NCBI RefSeq assembly: GCF_000412995.1
Contig: NZ_KE332512.1
Coordinates: 760,919 to 824,918 of the forward strand
Length of the DNA: 64,000 bases
DNA from: Treponema vincentii F0403
GTDB taxonomy: Bacteria > Spirochaetota > Spirochaetia > Treponematales > Treponemataceae
Direction of reading: 5' to 3'
Position 1 is the first letter of the stretch. Each line of letters begins with the position of its first letter. Shown in pieces: positions 52,242-60,512 of the stretch. The position numbers and the translations under genes were made by a program. The notes under the pieces were generated by a model. That model was not told the origin of the DNA, searched no databases, and worked only from the letters and a program-made list of their open reading frames with translations.

Positions 52242-53231
52242 TTAATGTTTATAGAGATATTGAAAGTATTCCATATCGGTTGATAATATCTTCTCGGTAT
52301 CGGGAAGCGCATTTTGATATACCTCAAGGCTCTTCCAAAAGCTATAAAACTCAGGGGACTTGCCGTACGATGCAGCATAGATTGCGGTAGCCTGCGCATC
52401 TGCCATTCCCTTTATCTTCTCCGACTCGGAATACGCCTTTGACAGAATACTCTTTTTCTCGTTTTCCAATTTACCGAGCCATTCCGCCTTTTTTCCCTCA
52501 CCGGTAGAACGGAACGTTTGTGCAATCTGATTCCGTTCCTTAATCATTCTATTATAGACCGAAACCTGCAATTCATCAGAATATTTTATCTCTTTAAAAA
52601 TAACGTCGATAACCTCAATGCCGAAATCTTCCAGTTGCATATTCGCCTTCTTTAAAATTTCGGCGGCGAGCACATCGCGCCCTTTTTCGATAGCGGCATA
52701 TACCACCTTTTCCGAACCGGTTACCTCCTCCAGCTTCACTTCGTCCGTATTCAATCCGAATTGCTCTTGATGGACGATTTCGTTAATACTGTTGGTGCTA
52801 CGAACAACGTCATCCAAACTATTAACGGTGATAATATCCCGTACCGACGAGTCGATAATATCGGAGAGACGTGAATACGCGCCTTCATAGGTTACGAGCG
52901 ATTGATAAAACTTGCGGATATCCGAAATACGCCAACGGCTGGTCGTATTCACCTCGATAAACTGCTTTTCTTTGGTAAGGATTTTTTGAGGGTCGCCGTC
53001 GATGCGCAGCAGTTTTGCGGTATACCGATGCACCTGATGCAAAATCGGCATTTTAAAATGGAGCCCCGCCTCCGTTTCCGTTTTGATAATTTCGCCGAAC
53101 TGAGTGATGATGGCCGTCTGCCCCTCATTTAAAACATAAAACGGTTGTATCAACAACACAAGGATAAACACAACCAGCACGGCGATAACGCCCCGCAGCA
53201 ATTTGATGTTTTTTATAGTCTTGGCACTCAT
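52242..53231 (-). CDS. hflC: HflC, SPFH-domain membrane protease regulator
   Basis: A 329-residue inner-membrane protein: one N-terminal helix (LLRGVIAVLVVFILVLLIQPFYVL) and an extracytoplasmic SPFH/band-7 domain (NEGQTAIITQFGEIIKTETEAGLHFKMPILHQVHRYTAKLLRIDG) followed by a long helical region. With HflK it forms the cage that surrounds the FtsH protease and limits its access to substrates. ATG overlaps the hflK stop by 4 bases. Confidence 0.93.
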   Translation of the reverse strand: MSAKTIKNIKLLRGVIAVLVVFILVLLIQPFYVLNEGQTAIITQFGEIIKTETEAGLHFKMPILHQVHRYTAKLLRIDGDPQKILTKEKQFIEVNTTSRWRISDIRKFYQSLVTYEGAYSRLSDIIDSSVRDIITVNSLDDVVRSTNSINEIVHQEQFGLNTDEVKLEEVTGSEKVVYAAIEKGRDVLAAEILKKANMQLEDFGIEVIDVIFKEIKYSDELQVSVYNRMIKERNQIAQTFRSTGEGKKAEWLGKLENEKKSILSKAYSESEKIKGMADAQATAIYAASYGKSPEFYSFWKSLEVYQNALPDTEKILSTDMEYFQYLYKH

Positions 53232-54166
53232 TCGCGGCCTCCCGAAAGATCTTTTAACGGTAAGAAGTTTTTAACATTTTTATCGATGAAGATTACCTTG
53301 TCGGTATTTGCAAATATCTTATCGAGCGTTTCAAGATAAAGCCGCCGCTTGGTGATATCGGGCGCCTTGCTGTATTCGACATACACCGCATTAAATCGGG
53401 CAACATCCCCTTCAGCCTTGTTGACCCGTTCCGCCGCATAGCCGCGCGCTTCTTGAATCATCCGGTCGGCATCGCCTTTCGCTTTGGGGATTTCCTTGTT
53501 GTAGGCTTCTTTGCCTTCGTTAATCATCCTGTTCATATCCTGAATGGCGATGTTAACGTCCTCAAAGGCTTGCTGCACGTCTTCCGGCGGAACAACGTTT
53601 TGCAGCTGCACCGACGAAACCGCAATGCCGAGCCCCAGCTGCTTATACTTTTCGTTCATAATCTCCTTTGCGGAAAATTGAATTGAGTCGCGTTCCGATC
53701 CCATAATATCCAAAATAGCGCGATCGCCGATTAAACTATTGATCGCCGCAGTGGACACATCGCGGACGGTGTTAATCCGCTCACTCGCTTCAACATTGAA
53801 CAGCCATGCCTTAGGGTCGATAATGCGATACTGCACCGTCCATTCAACATTGATAATATTGAGGTCACCGGTCAGCATAGAAGATTCGCTTACGATATTG
53901 TTCCGGTACTGACTCCGGTCGGAAGCCATCGTAGTACGGAAACCGAACTCTTCTTTTTGAACGGTCGTAACAGGAATATGGTACACCCGTTCGACAATCG
54001 GGATAATAAACTGCAACCCGGGCTGTAGCGTCCGGTTGTACTTACCAAGCCGAGTTACCACCCCGTTATCCGTTGTCGAAACAACGGTAAAACTGAAAAA
54101 TGCCAATATGACGAGCACAACCGCTGCACCTATCGCAACAAGCTGTCCGTTTTTTAATTGCTTCAT
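53228..54166 (-). CDS. hflK: HflK, SPFH-domain membrane protease regulator
   Basis: A 312-residue partner of HflC. One membrane helix (LVAIGAAVVLVILAFFSFTVV) and the band-7 domain (TDNGVVTRLGKYNRTLQPGLQFIIPIVERVYHIPVTTVQKEEFGFRT, NIINVEWTVQYRIIDPKAWLFNVE). It lacks the Gly/Pro-rich N-terminal tail of E. coli HflK, as is usual outside proteobacteria. First gene of the long minus-strand operon that extends to rluD. An accessory island begins about 35 bases upstream of it. Confidence 0.93.
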   Translation of the reverse strand: MKQLKNGQLVAIGAAVVLVILAFFSFTVVSTTDNGVVTRLGKYNRTLQPGLQFIIPIVERVYHIPVTTVQKEEFGFRTTMASDRSQYRNNIVSESSMLTGDLNIINVEWTVQYRIIDPKAWLFNVEASERINTVRDVSTAAINSLIGDRAILDIMGSERDSIQFSAKEIMNEKYKQLGLGIAVSSVQLQNVVPPEDVQQAFEDVNIAIQDMNRMINEGKEAYNKEIPKAKGDADRMIQEARGYAAERVNKAEGDVARFNAVYVEYSKAPDITKRRLYLETLDKIFANTDKVIFIDKNVKNFLPLKDLSGGRE

Positions 54167-54200
54167 AAGTTCTCCTCTTCAAATAGACCATTTAAAATAT

Positions 54201-54368
54201 TTAGAGTTTCCCGGTAATTGTTTCTATTTCTTGTACGGTTAGACCGGTAGCTTGTGCGATTTTTTCGGTTGATAACCTCATAGCGTATAAGTTACGTGCA
54301 GTTTCGAGGGCTTTACGGTGGGAACCTTCTGCGAGCCCAAGGGATTTACCTTCGGCAAGACCTCTCCC
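54201..54368 (-). pseudogene. Remnant of an Rpn-family (PD-(D/E)XK) nuclease/transposase gene
   Basis: The minus strand encodes 55 residues, GLAEGKSLGLAEGSHRKALETARNLYAMRLSTEKIAQATGLTVQEIETITGKL, then TAA at 54203-54201. This is the typical C-terminus of Rpn/PDDEXK 'transposase-like' proteins: the E-G-x-x repeats followed by a helix-turn ending in TGL..EI. An in-frame stop at 54369-54371 lies directly upstream, and the nuclease domain is gone. It is a decayed fragment between hflK and the toxin-antitoxin-chaperone genes. Confidence 0.75.
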
Positions 54369-54407
54369 TTATTCTCATGAATACCGGAGACTTATTTTAA
54401 CACTATA

Positions 54408-54875
54408 TCACCTTTCGATGACTTTTATCTTTGTATCATGTGCCATTGCACTAACATTTATCAGCGGCATAATAGGAACAGCAAAACCTGCATTATACAA
54501 TGTCTGAGAAATGACAGCTCTTACATAGGGAAATAAAATCGTCGGTCCCTGTATTCGTGCTAAAACATCTTCTTGCTCTTGGGTAAAAGCCCCCGTGCCA
54601 ACGAACAAGCCCGTAATTTCAAATAATCCGTTAGCCATTTCATGCCGATCTTTCCGGGAGACTATAGAAACTTGAACTTTTATACCCGTCACATATAACA
54701 CCTTGTCCGCAACGTTCTTATATTTTGAAGCATCTCTAAAAGAAAAAGCATACTGAACTTCATAGTCATCCTGCTTACCGGCAAGCGTTAAAAGGGATGG
54801 CTCTACAGAGAATTCTATGTTGGTAAGCTTATATGAATCAAACTGGAAGCCTGATTTTACGCTGCTGTCATCCAC
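54408..54875 (-). CDS. SecB-like chaperone of a toxin-antitoxin-chaperone module
   Basis: A 155-residue SecB-fold protein. The second half ILFPYVRAVISQTLYNAGFAVPIMPLINVSAM is close to the SecB signature, and the first half has the beta-strand order (FQFDSYKLTNIEFSVEPSL, YEVQYAFSFRD, VSIVSRKD). Stand-alone SecB copies near small toxin genes serve to fold a labile antitoxin. The start is GTG 54875, with a strong GGAGG 7 bases upstream inside the antitoxin gene. Overlaps of 19 and 16 bases link the three genes. Order toxin-antitoxin-chaperone matches CmdTAC. Confidence 0.85.
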   Translation of the reverse strand: MDDSSVKSGFQFDSYKLTNIEFSVEPSLLTLAGKQDDYEVQYAFSFRDASKYKNVADKVLYVTGIKVQVSIVSRKDRHEMANGLFEITGLFVGTGAFTQEQEDVLARIQGPTILFPYVRAVISQTLYNAGFAVPIMPLINVSAMAHDTKIKVIER

Positions 54876-55150
54876 TGCATTTCCTCCTCTTTTAAAAGAG
54901 TATACGTATTAGTATTTATAAGGTCTCCTTCTTTTTGATACGAAGCAGAATAATTCGCATCTGATTTTAGGATTATCGAATTATGACTATCACAGATAGT
55001 ATTATACACTATGTTCTCAAAATCTTTTTTGAATGAGGGAGAATTTTTATAAAAATAGTCAAAGAATTCATCGTTTGTCATTGTGCAGAAAAAATCGCAT
55101 ACTTCCGCAAGTTTTTTCAGTTCTTCATCTCTTCTCATTGTTTTACCCAT
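54857..55150 (-). CDS. Putative antitoxin of the toxin-antitoxin-chaperone module
   Basis: A 97-residue acidic protein (MGKTMRRDEELKKLAEVCDFFCTMTNDEFFDYFYKNSPSFKKDFENIVYNTI...). No classic DNA-binding motif is clear, but the small size and middle position between toxin and chaperone fit an antitoxin. The C-terminus TYTLLKEEEMQWMTAA is rich in bulky hydrophobic residues and could be the chaperone-addiction tail that SecB-like partners bind. A second ATG at 55138 is possible. Codon use is visibly A+T-richer than flanking genes. Confidence 0.65.
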   Translation of the reverse strand: MGKTMRRDEELKKLAEVCDFFCTMTNDEFFDYFYKNSPSFKKDFENIVYNTICDSHNSIILKSDANYSASYQKEGDLINTNTYTLLKEEEMQWMTAA

Positions 55151-55635
55151 TGCCTCTTAGTTACTAAGTGCGGATTGTTCCGTACAGTATATACATCGAC
55201 GCATTTTCCCGTCAATTTAGAACCATAAAGCAAATCAGCTTCCGGTTTTTTCTCGTAATACAGATGCGCTTTAATACCTGTGTAGGTATCGGATAATATT
55301 TTACATGTCTCAAAAAGATAATTTAGTTTCAAGCCTAACTGTGCCGGTTTTATACCTTTTTGTTGCATGACAGAGTTAAATTTATCTGCGATTCTTGAAA
55401 TATACTGAAGTTTTTCGTCATCCGTTAAATCCAGTACGTCCGTCAAATTTAACTCTGCTTTTACAATACTCTCTTTATGCTTTTCTGTAAGCCACCATTC
55501 GGCACGAGATTCGTGCTCCCAAAAATACATTCCCTTGCCTAAAAAATCAGTATCATTGCTATCAATTATAAGATAATTCCGATTAGTGATAAACTCAGAA
55601 CATCGACTGCGGTCATTAGCATGATACCCTATCAT
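55135..55635 (-). CDS. Putative ADP-ribosyltransferase-like toxin (CmdT-like)
   Basis: A 166-residue protein. The start MIGYHANDRSRC, then FLGKGMYFWEHESRAEWWLTEK and SIVKAELNLTDVLDLTD, follows the pattern of small ADP-ribosyltransferase folds: an early H in a strand, a G-x-G-x-YF-x-E segment, an A..W helix, and a strand-rich end. In CmdTAC the toxin CmdT ADP-ribosylates mRNA when phage infection breaks the antitoxin complex. The fold assignment is by eye and needs structural comparison. AAGGGGAGA precedes ATG 55635 at about 14 bases. A palindrome overlaps the likely promoter. Confidence 0.7.
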   Translation of the reverse strand: MIGYHANDRSRCSEFITNRNYLIIDSNDTDFLGKGMYFWEHESRAEWWLTEKHKESIVKAELNLTDVLDLTDDEKLQYISRIADKFNSVMQQKGIKPAQLGLKLNYLFETCKILSDTYTGIKAHLYYEKKPEADLLYGSKLTGKCVDVYTVRNNPHLVTKRQWVKQ

Positions 55636-55674
55636 TTTGCAGACAATTTCTCCCCTTTTCTAAATCTATATCAA

Positions 55675-55705
55675 ATAGTATCATATTCCTTGAAATTATT
55701 TCAAG
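55675..55705 (-). promoter_or_regulatory. Promoter and palindromic operator of the toxin-antitoxin-chaperone operon
   Basis: CTTGAAATTATTTCAAG at 55689-55705 is a perfect 7-3-7 palindrome. On the minus strand it contains TTGAAA (55704-55699), and TACTAT (55680-55675) follows after 18 bases, giving a plausible promoter 40 bases before the toxin start. A repressor bound to the palindrome would cover the -35 region, the usual arrangement for autoregulated toxin-antitoxin operons. Confidence 0.6.
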
Positions 55706-55780
55706 TATTTTATTTCCACCCCGCCCCCTCACAACCGTTTAAAATATTTATATGCGTTTGCCCATTTTATAATAACCTTT

Positions 55781-56734
55781 TTATACTACATTCTGCGGTT
55801 TGCCGGAAAGAAAGCTTTTTAAATTATCCGCGGCAATATGCAACAGCCGTGTCCGCGCTTCGCGGGTTTGCCACGCAATGTGCGGCGTTATGAAGCAGTT
55901 GGGACAGCCGAACAGCGGATGGTTTGCAGGCGGCGGTTCAACGCTTAGAACATCGGCCGCATAGCCGCCGATGGAGCCTTTTTTCAGTGCGGCGGCAACC
56001 GCTTCATCATCGATAAGCTGTCCGCGGCCGGTATTGATAATGAACACACCCGGCTTTACTTTCGAAAGCGCCGCGGCATCGATTATTTTTTCGCTTGCAC
56101 TGTTAAGCGGTGCATTCAAGCTGATAATGTCGGATTCGGCAAGCAAGGTTGCAATGTCAACCTGCTTTGCTGCAGCAAGTTGAGGTACCGTTTTAGGCGA
56201 ACGGTTGACGTAGAGTACCCGCATTCCCATCACAAGCGCAATTTCCGCAACCCTTTGCCCGATGTGCCCAAACCCGATAATACCGAGCGTCTTCCCCGTC
56301 AGTTCAAACGTCGGAAACGAGGTATAGCAGAAATGCTCACTGCGGCTCCACTTGCCGTTATGCACCTCGTCGCTGTGTTCTTTTACATGCCAATAAAACT
56401 GTAAGATGAATGCAAATACCAGCTGTGCGACGCTGTCCGTGCTGTAGCTGGGGATGTTCGTTACGGTGATACCGGCCGTGTGCGCAGCTTCTATGTCGAT
56501 AACATTATAGCCGGTTGCCAGCACACCGATATACCGCAGCTTAGGTAAGCGTGCAATCAAATCTTTTGAAAACACAATTTTATTCGATAAGACCGCCTCG
56601 CAGTCTTTTACCCGCTCATATACCTCATCGGGCGCGGTTTTGTCATATATCGTGATATCGGCAATATCCTGTAAAATACGCCACGACAGATCTCCCGGAT
56701 TAAGCGTGAAGCCATCCAATACAACAACTTTCAT
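55781..56734 (-). CDS. D-2-hydroxyacid dehydrogenase (glycerate dehydrogenase-like)
   Basis: A 317-residue NAD-dependent dehydrogenase. Features: LGIIGFGHIGQRVAEIA (NAD loop), INTGRGQLIDDEAV (substrate arginine), ADVLSVEPP (glutamate) and ITPHIAWQTREAR (histidine). Closest in style to hydroxypyruvate/glycerate dehydrogenases; the substrate is not certain. It differs from the HgdH enzyme at 34039 in the N-terminal domain. It flanks the accessory island on the side away from hflK. Confidence 0.92.
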   Translation of the reverse strand: MKVVVLDGFTLNPGDLSWRILQDIADITIYDKTAPDEVYERVKDCEAVLSNKIVFSKDLIARLPKLRYIGVLATGYNVIDIEAAHTAGITVTNIPSYSTDSVAQLVFAFILQFYWHVKEHSDEVHNGKWSRSEHFCYTSFPTFELTGKTLGIIGFGHIGQRVAEIALVMGMRVLYVNRSPKTVPQLAAAKQVDIATLLAESDIISLNAPLNSASEKIIDAAALSKVKPGVFIINTGRGQLIDDEAVAAALKKGSIGGYAADVLSVEPPPANHPLFGCPNCFITPHIAWQTREARTRLLHIAADNLKSFLSGKPQNVV

Positions 56735-56908
56735 AACAAATTCCCTCCATGTGATAAAGCTTTTTTTTATTATAGATTTTATAGGTTAAAATTATAGATT
56801 AAAAATGCCTTTTTTTCAATTATTATTGAAGACATCTAAAAATCCAACCGGGTTTTCAGCAATACCCGCGAATCTTTAAAATGTAAAAAATTTTCATAAA
56901 GTATGAAT

Positions 56909-56944
56909 GTCAACGTTGACTTATCTTTTTAATTTATATATAGT
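56909..56944 (+). promoter_or_regulatory. Promoter with embedded palindrome for the TonB-receptor operon
   Basis: TTGACT (56916-56921) and TATAGT (56939-56944) are separated by 17 bases. GTCAACGTTGAC at 56909-56920, a perfect 12-bp palindrome, covers most of the -35 box. It is a good place for a repressor, for example one sensing haem or metal. The start codon is 40 bases downstream. Confidence 0.7.
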
Positions 56945-56983
56945 GGGTGCCGCTAAAAATAAAAATAGAGAACGGTAAACATT

Positions 56984-59119
56984 ATGAAATACTATAAAAA
57001 ATGTATGATAGCAGCAATGGTATGCTGTAGTGTTCTTTTATCCGCGCAAGAAACTGAAAAGCCCCCGGTTATCGTCGTTACCGGAAACAAGATTGAACAG
57101 GTTGCCGAAGAGTCGGTTGAAAAAGTAACGGTTGTTGCCGAAGAAAAAATAGCCGAAATGGGCGCAAAAAATGCGGCGGAAGTGCTGCAAAATATTCCCG
57201 GCGTTACCGTAACGGAACATCCGATGGAAGGGGTGTCCATGCAAGGCTTCAGCGGCGCTTACGTCAAAGTGCTGATCGACGGGGTAGCAGTCGGCGGAGA
57301 TGTCGGCGGCGCTTCCCCTATTGCGCTTATTCCCGCTTCGGACATAGACCATATCGAAATTGTAAAAGGTGCGTCGTCCGCCTTATACGGTTCGGATGCG
57401 ATGGGCGGCGTTATCAATATTATTACAAAAAAGAACCGGACAAATTGGTCTGTCATTACAAAGCAGGAAATAGATATCCATAAGCACTATTACGGTATGG
57501 CCGGCTTCTCCTTTAAAAATAAGGCGTTCGGGATACAGGGGATAGGTTCATTTGACAATATGCCCGGTATGATAACCCGCAATGCCGATCCGCTCGGACG
57601 GCAAATAGATACCTTTATTTTCCCCAAAACACGCATGGGATTCGGGAGACTTACAGCCGACATTTATACCACGTACGGACCGGTAAAGCTGTACGGAGTA
57701 TATACAAATCATAACCGTTATATGAATCAGTCGGAAGATATTGCAAACCGATTTATCAGCGAAAAGGGAGAAGCCGGTATAAAAAGCTCGCTGACATTCG
57801 GAGAAATGGCACAGGTCAATATTTTTTCAAGCTACAAATACTTCAAACATATCTTTGATGAAATATATACGGCATCGGGAACTCCAAACCGACGGAATTC
57901 AGTATTCCATGAACTTGAAAACGAGATTAACGCTAACTTTGATTTTTCCATCGCACATTCATTACTCGCAGGTATAAACGCAAAATGGGCGATGATGCAA
58001 GGCAGAGAGTTTCCGAAGCCCAAACATTCAGTGTTGTTAGGACTGTTCACCCAATACACATGGAATATGCAGGGAGAAGGCGTACTGCGGCTTATTAGCG
58101 GATTACGTTTTGATATTGCCCCGCCTCTACAAAAAGGAGAAGGCACTTTAGCCCAGTTTACCCCTAAATTCACCTTACGATACGACCCGCTGGATTCCCT
58201 CACGATTCGCTTTTCTTATGGAATGGGCTTTAAAGTTCCGACCTTGCAGCAAAAATATTGGCTGTTTTTCCATTCCGCACCGGCGAACTTTGTGTTATTA
58301 GGCAATCCGGCGCTCAAACCGGAATACTCTCACGGTTTTAATGCATCCATCGAATATAAACCGGTGAAAGGCCTGACATTCGGTATAAGCGGTTACTTTA
58401 ACTATGTAAATAACCTGATATTCGCAGTTGAAACCGATAAACGGACAGGCACATTTCCCGATGCGAACGGCGTTCTCCATAGGGTTACCGGTATCCGCCA
58501 ATATCGGAATATCGACCGTGTTATGACAACCGGCGGAGATTTTTCCGTTCAATACCAATGGAAATGGATAGAAACGTCGCTGACATACACCATTGCCGGT
58601 ATGTACAATTACGATCCTCAAAATAATCGGTATTATCACGGCGCCTATTTTGTACCTCATCAGATTAAGTTCAACATTACCGGCATTATTCCGGTCTGGC
58701 TGACACGGATAACAGTAGGCTTGAGTTGGGATGCGCCGCAAAATATCCGCAGCGGATATGACATCAGGGCAGCCGATAAGCTGAAATTGACTGATGAAAA
58801 CTATATTGCGAGCCCTGATAAGCTGCTGCTCAACCTGCACATCAGCCAAAAGTTCTGGAGCGACCGTATCGAAGTATACGCCGGTATAAAAAATGTACTG
58901 AACAACATCAGCTTTATGAAGGGAACCGACGGGCGCTCAATGAAAGACTTCTACGGTTTGCAGGAAGGAATTGTAGGATACTTCGGTGTCGGAATTAAAT
59001 ACGATGCCGCTCCTTCTAAAAAAGGACAGGCGCCTGTACAAGAAACGGAAACTCCTACCGTAAATATGCCGATGCCGTCCGAAGGAACGATGCCGATGAT
59101 GCCCGGCGTACAGCAATAA
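56984..59119 (+). CDS. TonB-dependent outer-membrane receptor, haem-type
   Basis: A 711-residue outer-membrane receptor. After a signal peptide (to about residue 22) comes the plug (AEVLQNIPGVTVTEHPMEGVSMQGFSGAYVKVLIDGV, SDIDHIEIVKGASSALYGSDAMGGVINIITKK), then a 22-strand-type barrel. A FRAP-like box FKVP (416-419), a histidine at 430 and an NPNL-like box NPAL (441-444) lie in the order that marks haem and haemoprotein receptors such as HmuR and HemR. The C-terminus has an unusual Pro/Met-rich extension. The HmuY-like gene follows 7 bases later. Confidence 0.9.
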   Translation: MKYYKKCMIAAMVCCSVLLSAQETEKPPVIVVTGNKIEQVAEESVEKVTVVAEEKIAEMGAKNAAEVLQNIPGVTVTEHPMEGVSMQGFSGAYVKVLIDGVAVGGDVGGASPIALIPASDIDHIEIVKGASSALYGSDAMGGVINIITKKNRTNWSVITKQEIDIHKHYYGMAGFSFKNKAFGIQGIGSFDNMPGMITRNADPLGRQIDTFIFPKTRMGFGRLTADIYTTYGPVKLYGVYTNHNRYMNQSEDIANRFISEKGEAGIKSSLTFGEMAQVNIFSSYKYFKHIFDEIYTASGTPNRRNSVFHELENEINANFDFSIAHSLLAGINAKWAMMQGREFPKPKHSVLLGLFTQYTWNMQGEGVLRLISGLRFDIAPPLQKGEGTLAQFTPKFTLRYDPLDSLTIRFSYGMGFKVPTLQQKYWLFFHSAPANFVLLGNPALKPEYSHGFNASIEYKPVKGLTFGISGYFNYVNNLIFAVETDKRTGTFPDANGVLHRVTGIRQYRNIDRVMTTGGDFSVQYQWKWIETSLTYTIAGMYNYDPQNNRYYHGAYFVPHQIKFNITGIIPVWLTRITVGLSWDAPQNIRSGYDIRAADKLKLTDENYIASPDKLLLNLHISQKFWSDRIEVYAGIKNVLNNISFMKGTDGRSMKDFYGLQEGIVGYFGVGIKYDAAPSKKGQAPVQETETPTVNMPMPSEGTMPMMPGVQQ

Positions 59120-59126
59120 GCGAGGA

Positions 59127-60392
59127 ATGATGATGAAACGACATATATTGATAACACTGCCGATGCTGTTGTTATTCGGCTTAATAAGCGGATGCACGCC
59201 GGTAGTGGTAAAAACTCAAGATAATGCGATAAAGAAAGATACCTATACCTTTACATCCGTAAAGCTTCCGGCTGAGCCGAAACGGCCGTTCCCGACGGTA
59301 AATGTCGATTACGATAATCACAACCGGATGATTTTTTTCGATTTTAATACCGGCATACAGAAAACGGTAGACAGCGATGCCTGGGATATCGCCATTGTTG
59401 TAGGAGATACACCCGATAACATCCCAACCGGTTCAACGGCTTCGGCACCCAAAGCAATATATGCGGTAACAAATTCCGGGGATTACGGTGAACATGCCCG
59501 TTTGCTTCCCTTTAAAGCAGGCAAAACATCTGCCGATTATGCGGGGCAGCTCTTGAATAAAATTCAGCAGGCATCGTTTAAGTACGGAGAGCAGGAACTT
59601 TCTCCCTTCCAAAACGACCCCGATACGGATGCACCGGTTGCAAATCCGTTTTATACGGCGCTAGAAACCGGAAAACATTATTTATTAAGAACCGGTAAAA
59701 CCGACGATACGGCAAAAGTATATGAAATTTGGTTTGACGGTATAACGCCGGCTGTCGGAGCTTCCTTCACGCTGCACGTTAAACCGGCGGAACTTTCACA
59801 AGCAGAGTCTTCGGAAACAAAGCCTAAAACCGTAACCGGCTTTAGAGCGGAGTATACGCTAACCGGAAACATAAACGGCGATTACAGCTTTAACTACATT
59901 AAGCTTGGTACCGATTCGGCACGGATACTTGATAAAGACCATGACGGCATCCCCCAAAAAAACGAATGGCAGCTCCTCTTTATACGAACCAATGTATACG
60001 CCAAAGAAATGGGGGAACTATTGGGAACGGACGGTATTGTCAGTACGTCGTCCATTCTTACCAACTCACCTGCCGGTGTAGAAACAGCGGCTCTTTACGG
60101 ATGGGACTTCCCCGAAGTAACGGCAATTCCCGATTCGACGTATTTTGCCAAGCAAATCGACGGAGTCGGCAAGGGATTTGCCAATTCTCTAAACGATAAT
60201 TCCGAAAAGCGCCGGAAAGCGTGGTACTACGGCTTAAGCATGCCGCCGACTTTTTATTTATCGCGCATAACATACATTTTTAAATGGGAGACGGCTTCCC
60301 AAACCCATTACGCTAAATTCCGGCCGGGAACCTTTTACGGCTCAAACGGTGAAAAATTTTGTGTAACCTTCCGCTATGCGGTAACCCCGTAA
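59127..60392 (+). CDS. HmuY-family haem-binding-type lipoprotein
   Basis: A 420-residue lipoprotein (lipobox LISGC, Cys 23). The chain has features of the HmuY fold twice over: FFDFNTGIQKTVDSDAWDIAIVVGD with YLLRTGKTDDTAKVYEIWFDGI, and NEWQLLFIRTNVY with TYIFKWETASQTHYAKFRPGTFYGSNGEKFCVTFRYAV. HmuY of Porphyromonas binds haem at the surface and passes it to HmuR. Ligand residues cannot be identified here. It is longer than HmuY (about 216 residues), so a tandem two-domain form is likely. ATGs at 59127, 59130 and 59133 compete. Confidence 0.72.
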   Translation: MMMKRHILITLPMLLLFGLISGCTPVVVKTQDNAIKKDTYTFTSVKLPAEPKRPFPTVNVDYDNHNRMIFFDFNTGIQKTVDSDAWDIAIVVGDTPDNIPTGSTASAPKAIYAVTNSGDYGEHARLLPFKAGKTSADYAGQLLNKIQQASFKYGEQELSPFQNDPDTDAPVANPFYTALETGKHYLLRTGKTDDTAKVYEIWFDGITPAVGASFTLHVKPAELSQAESSETKPKTVTGFRAEYTLTGNINGDYSFNYIKLGTDSARILDKDHDGIPQKNEWQLLFIRTNVYAKEMGELLGTDGIVSTSSILTNSPAGVETAALYGWDFPEVTAIPDSTYFAKQIDGVGKGFANSLNDNSEKRRKAWYYGLSMPPTFYLSRITYIFKWETASQTHYAKFRPGTFYGSNGEKFCVTFRYAVTP

Positions 60393-60512
60393 TAGGGCGC
60401 CTATAAAAGAACCTAGTATCAACTATTAAAAGTATCGCCGTAACCGTATAGCCGAAAAAAATAATATTCCATAAACGATATTACATATTTTCAAAATATA
60501 TATGGAGAAATT

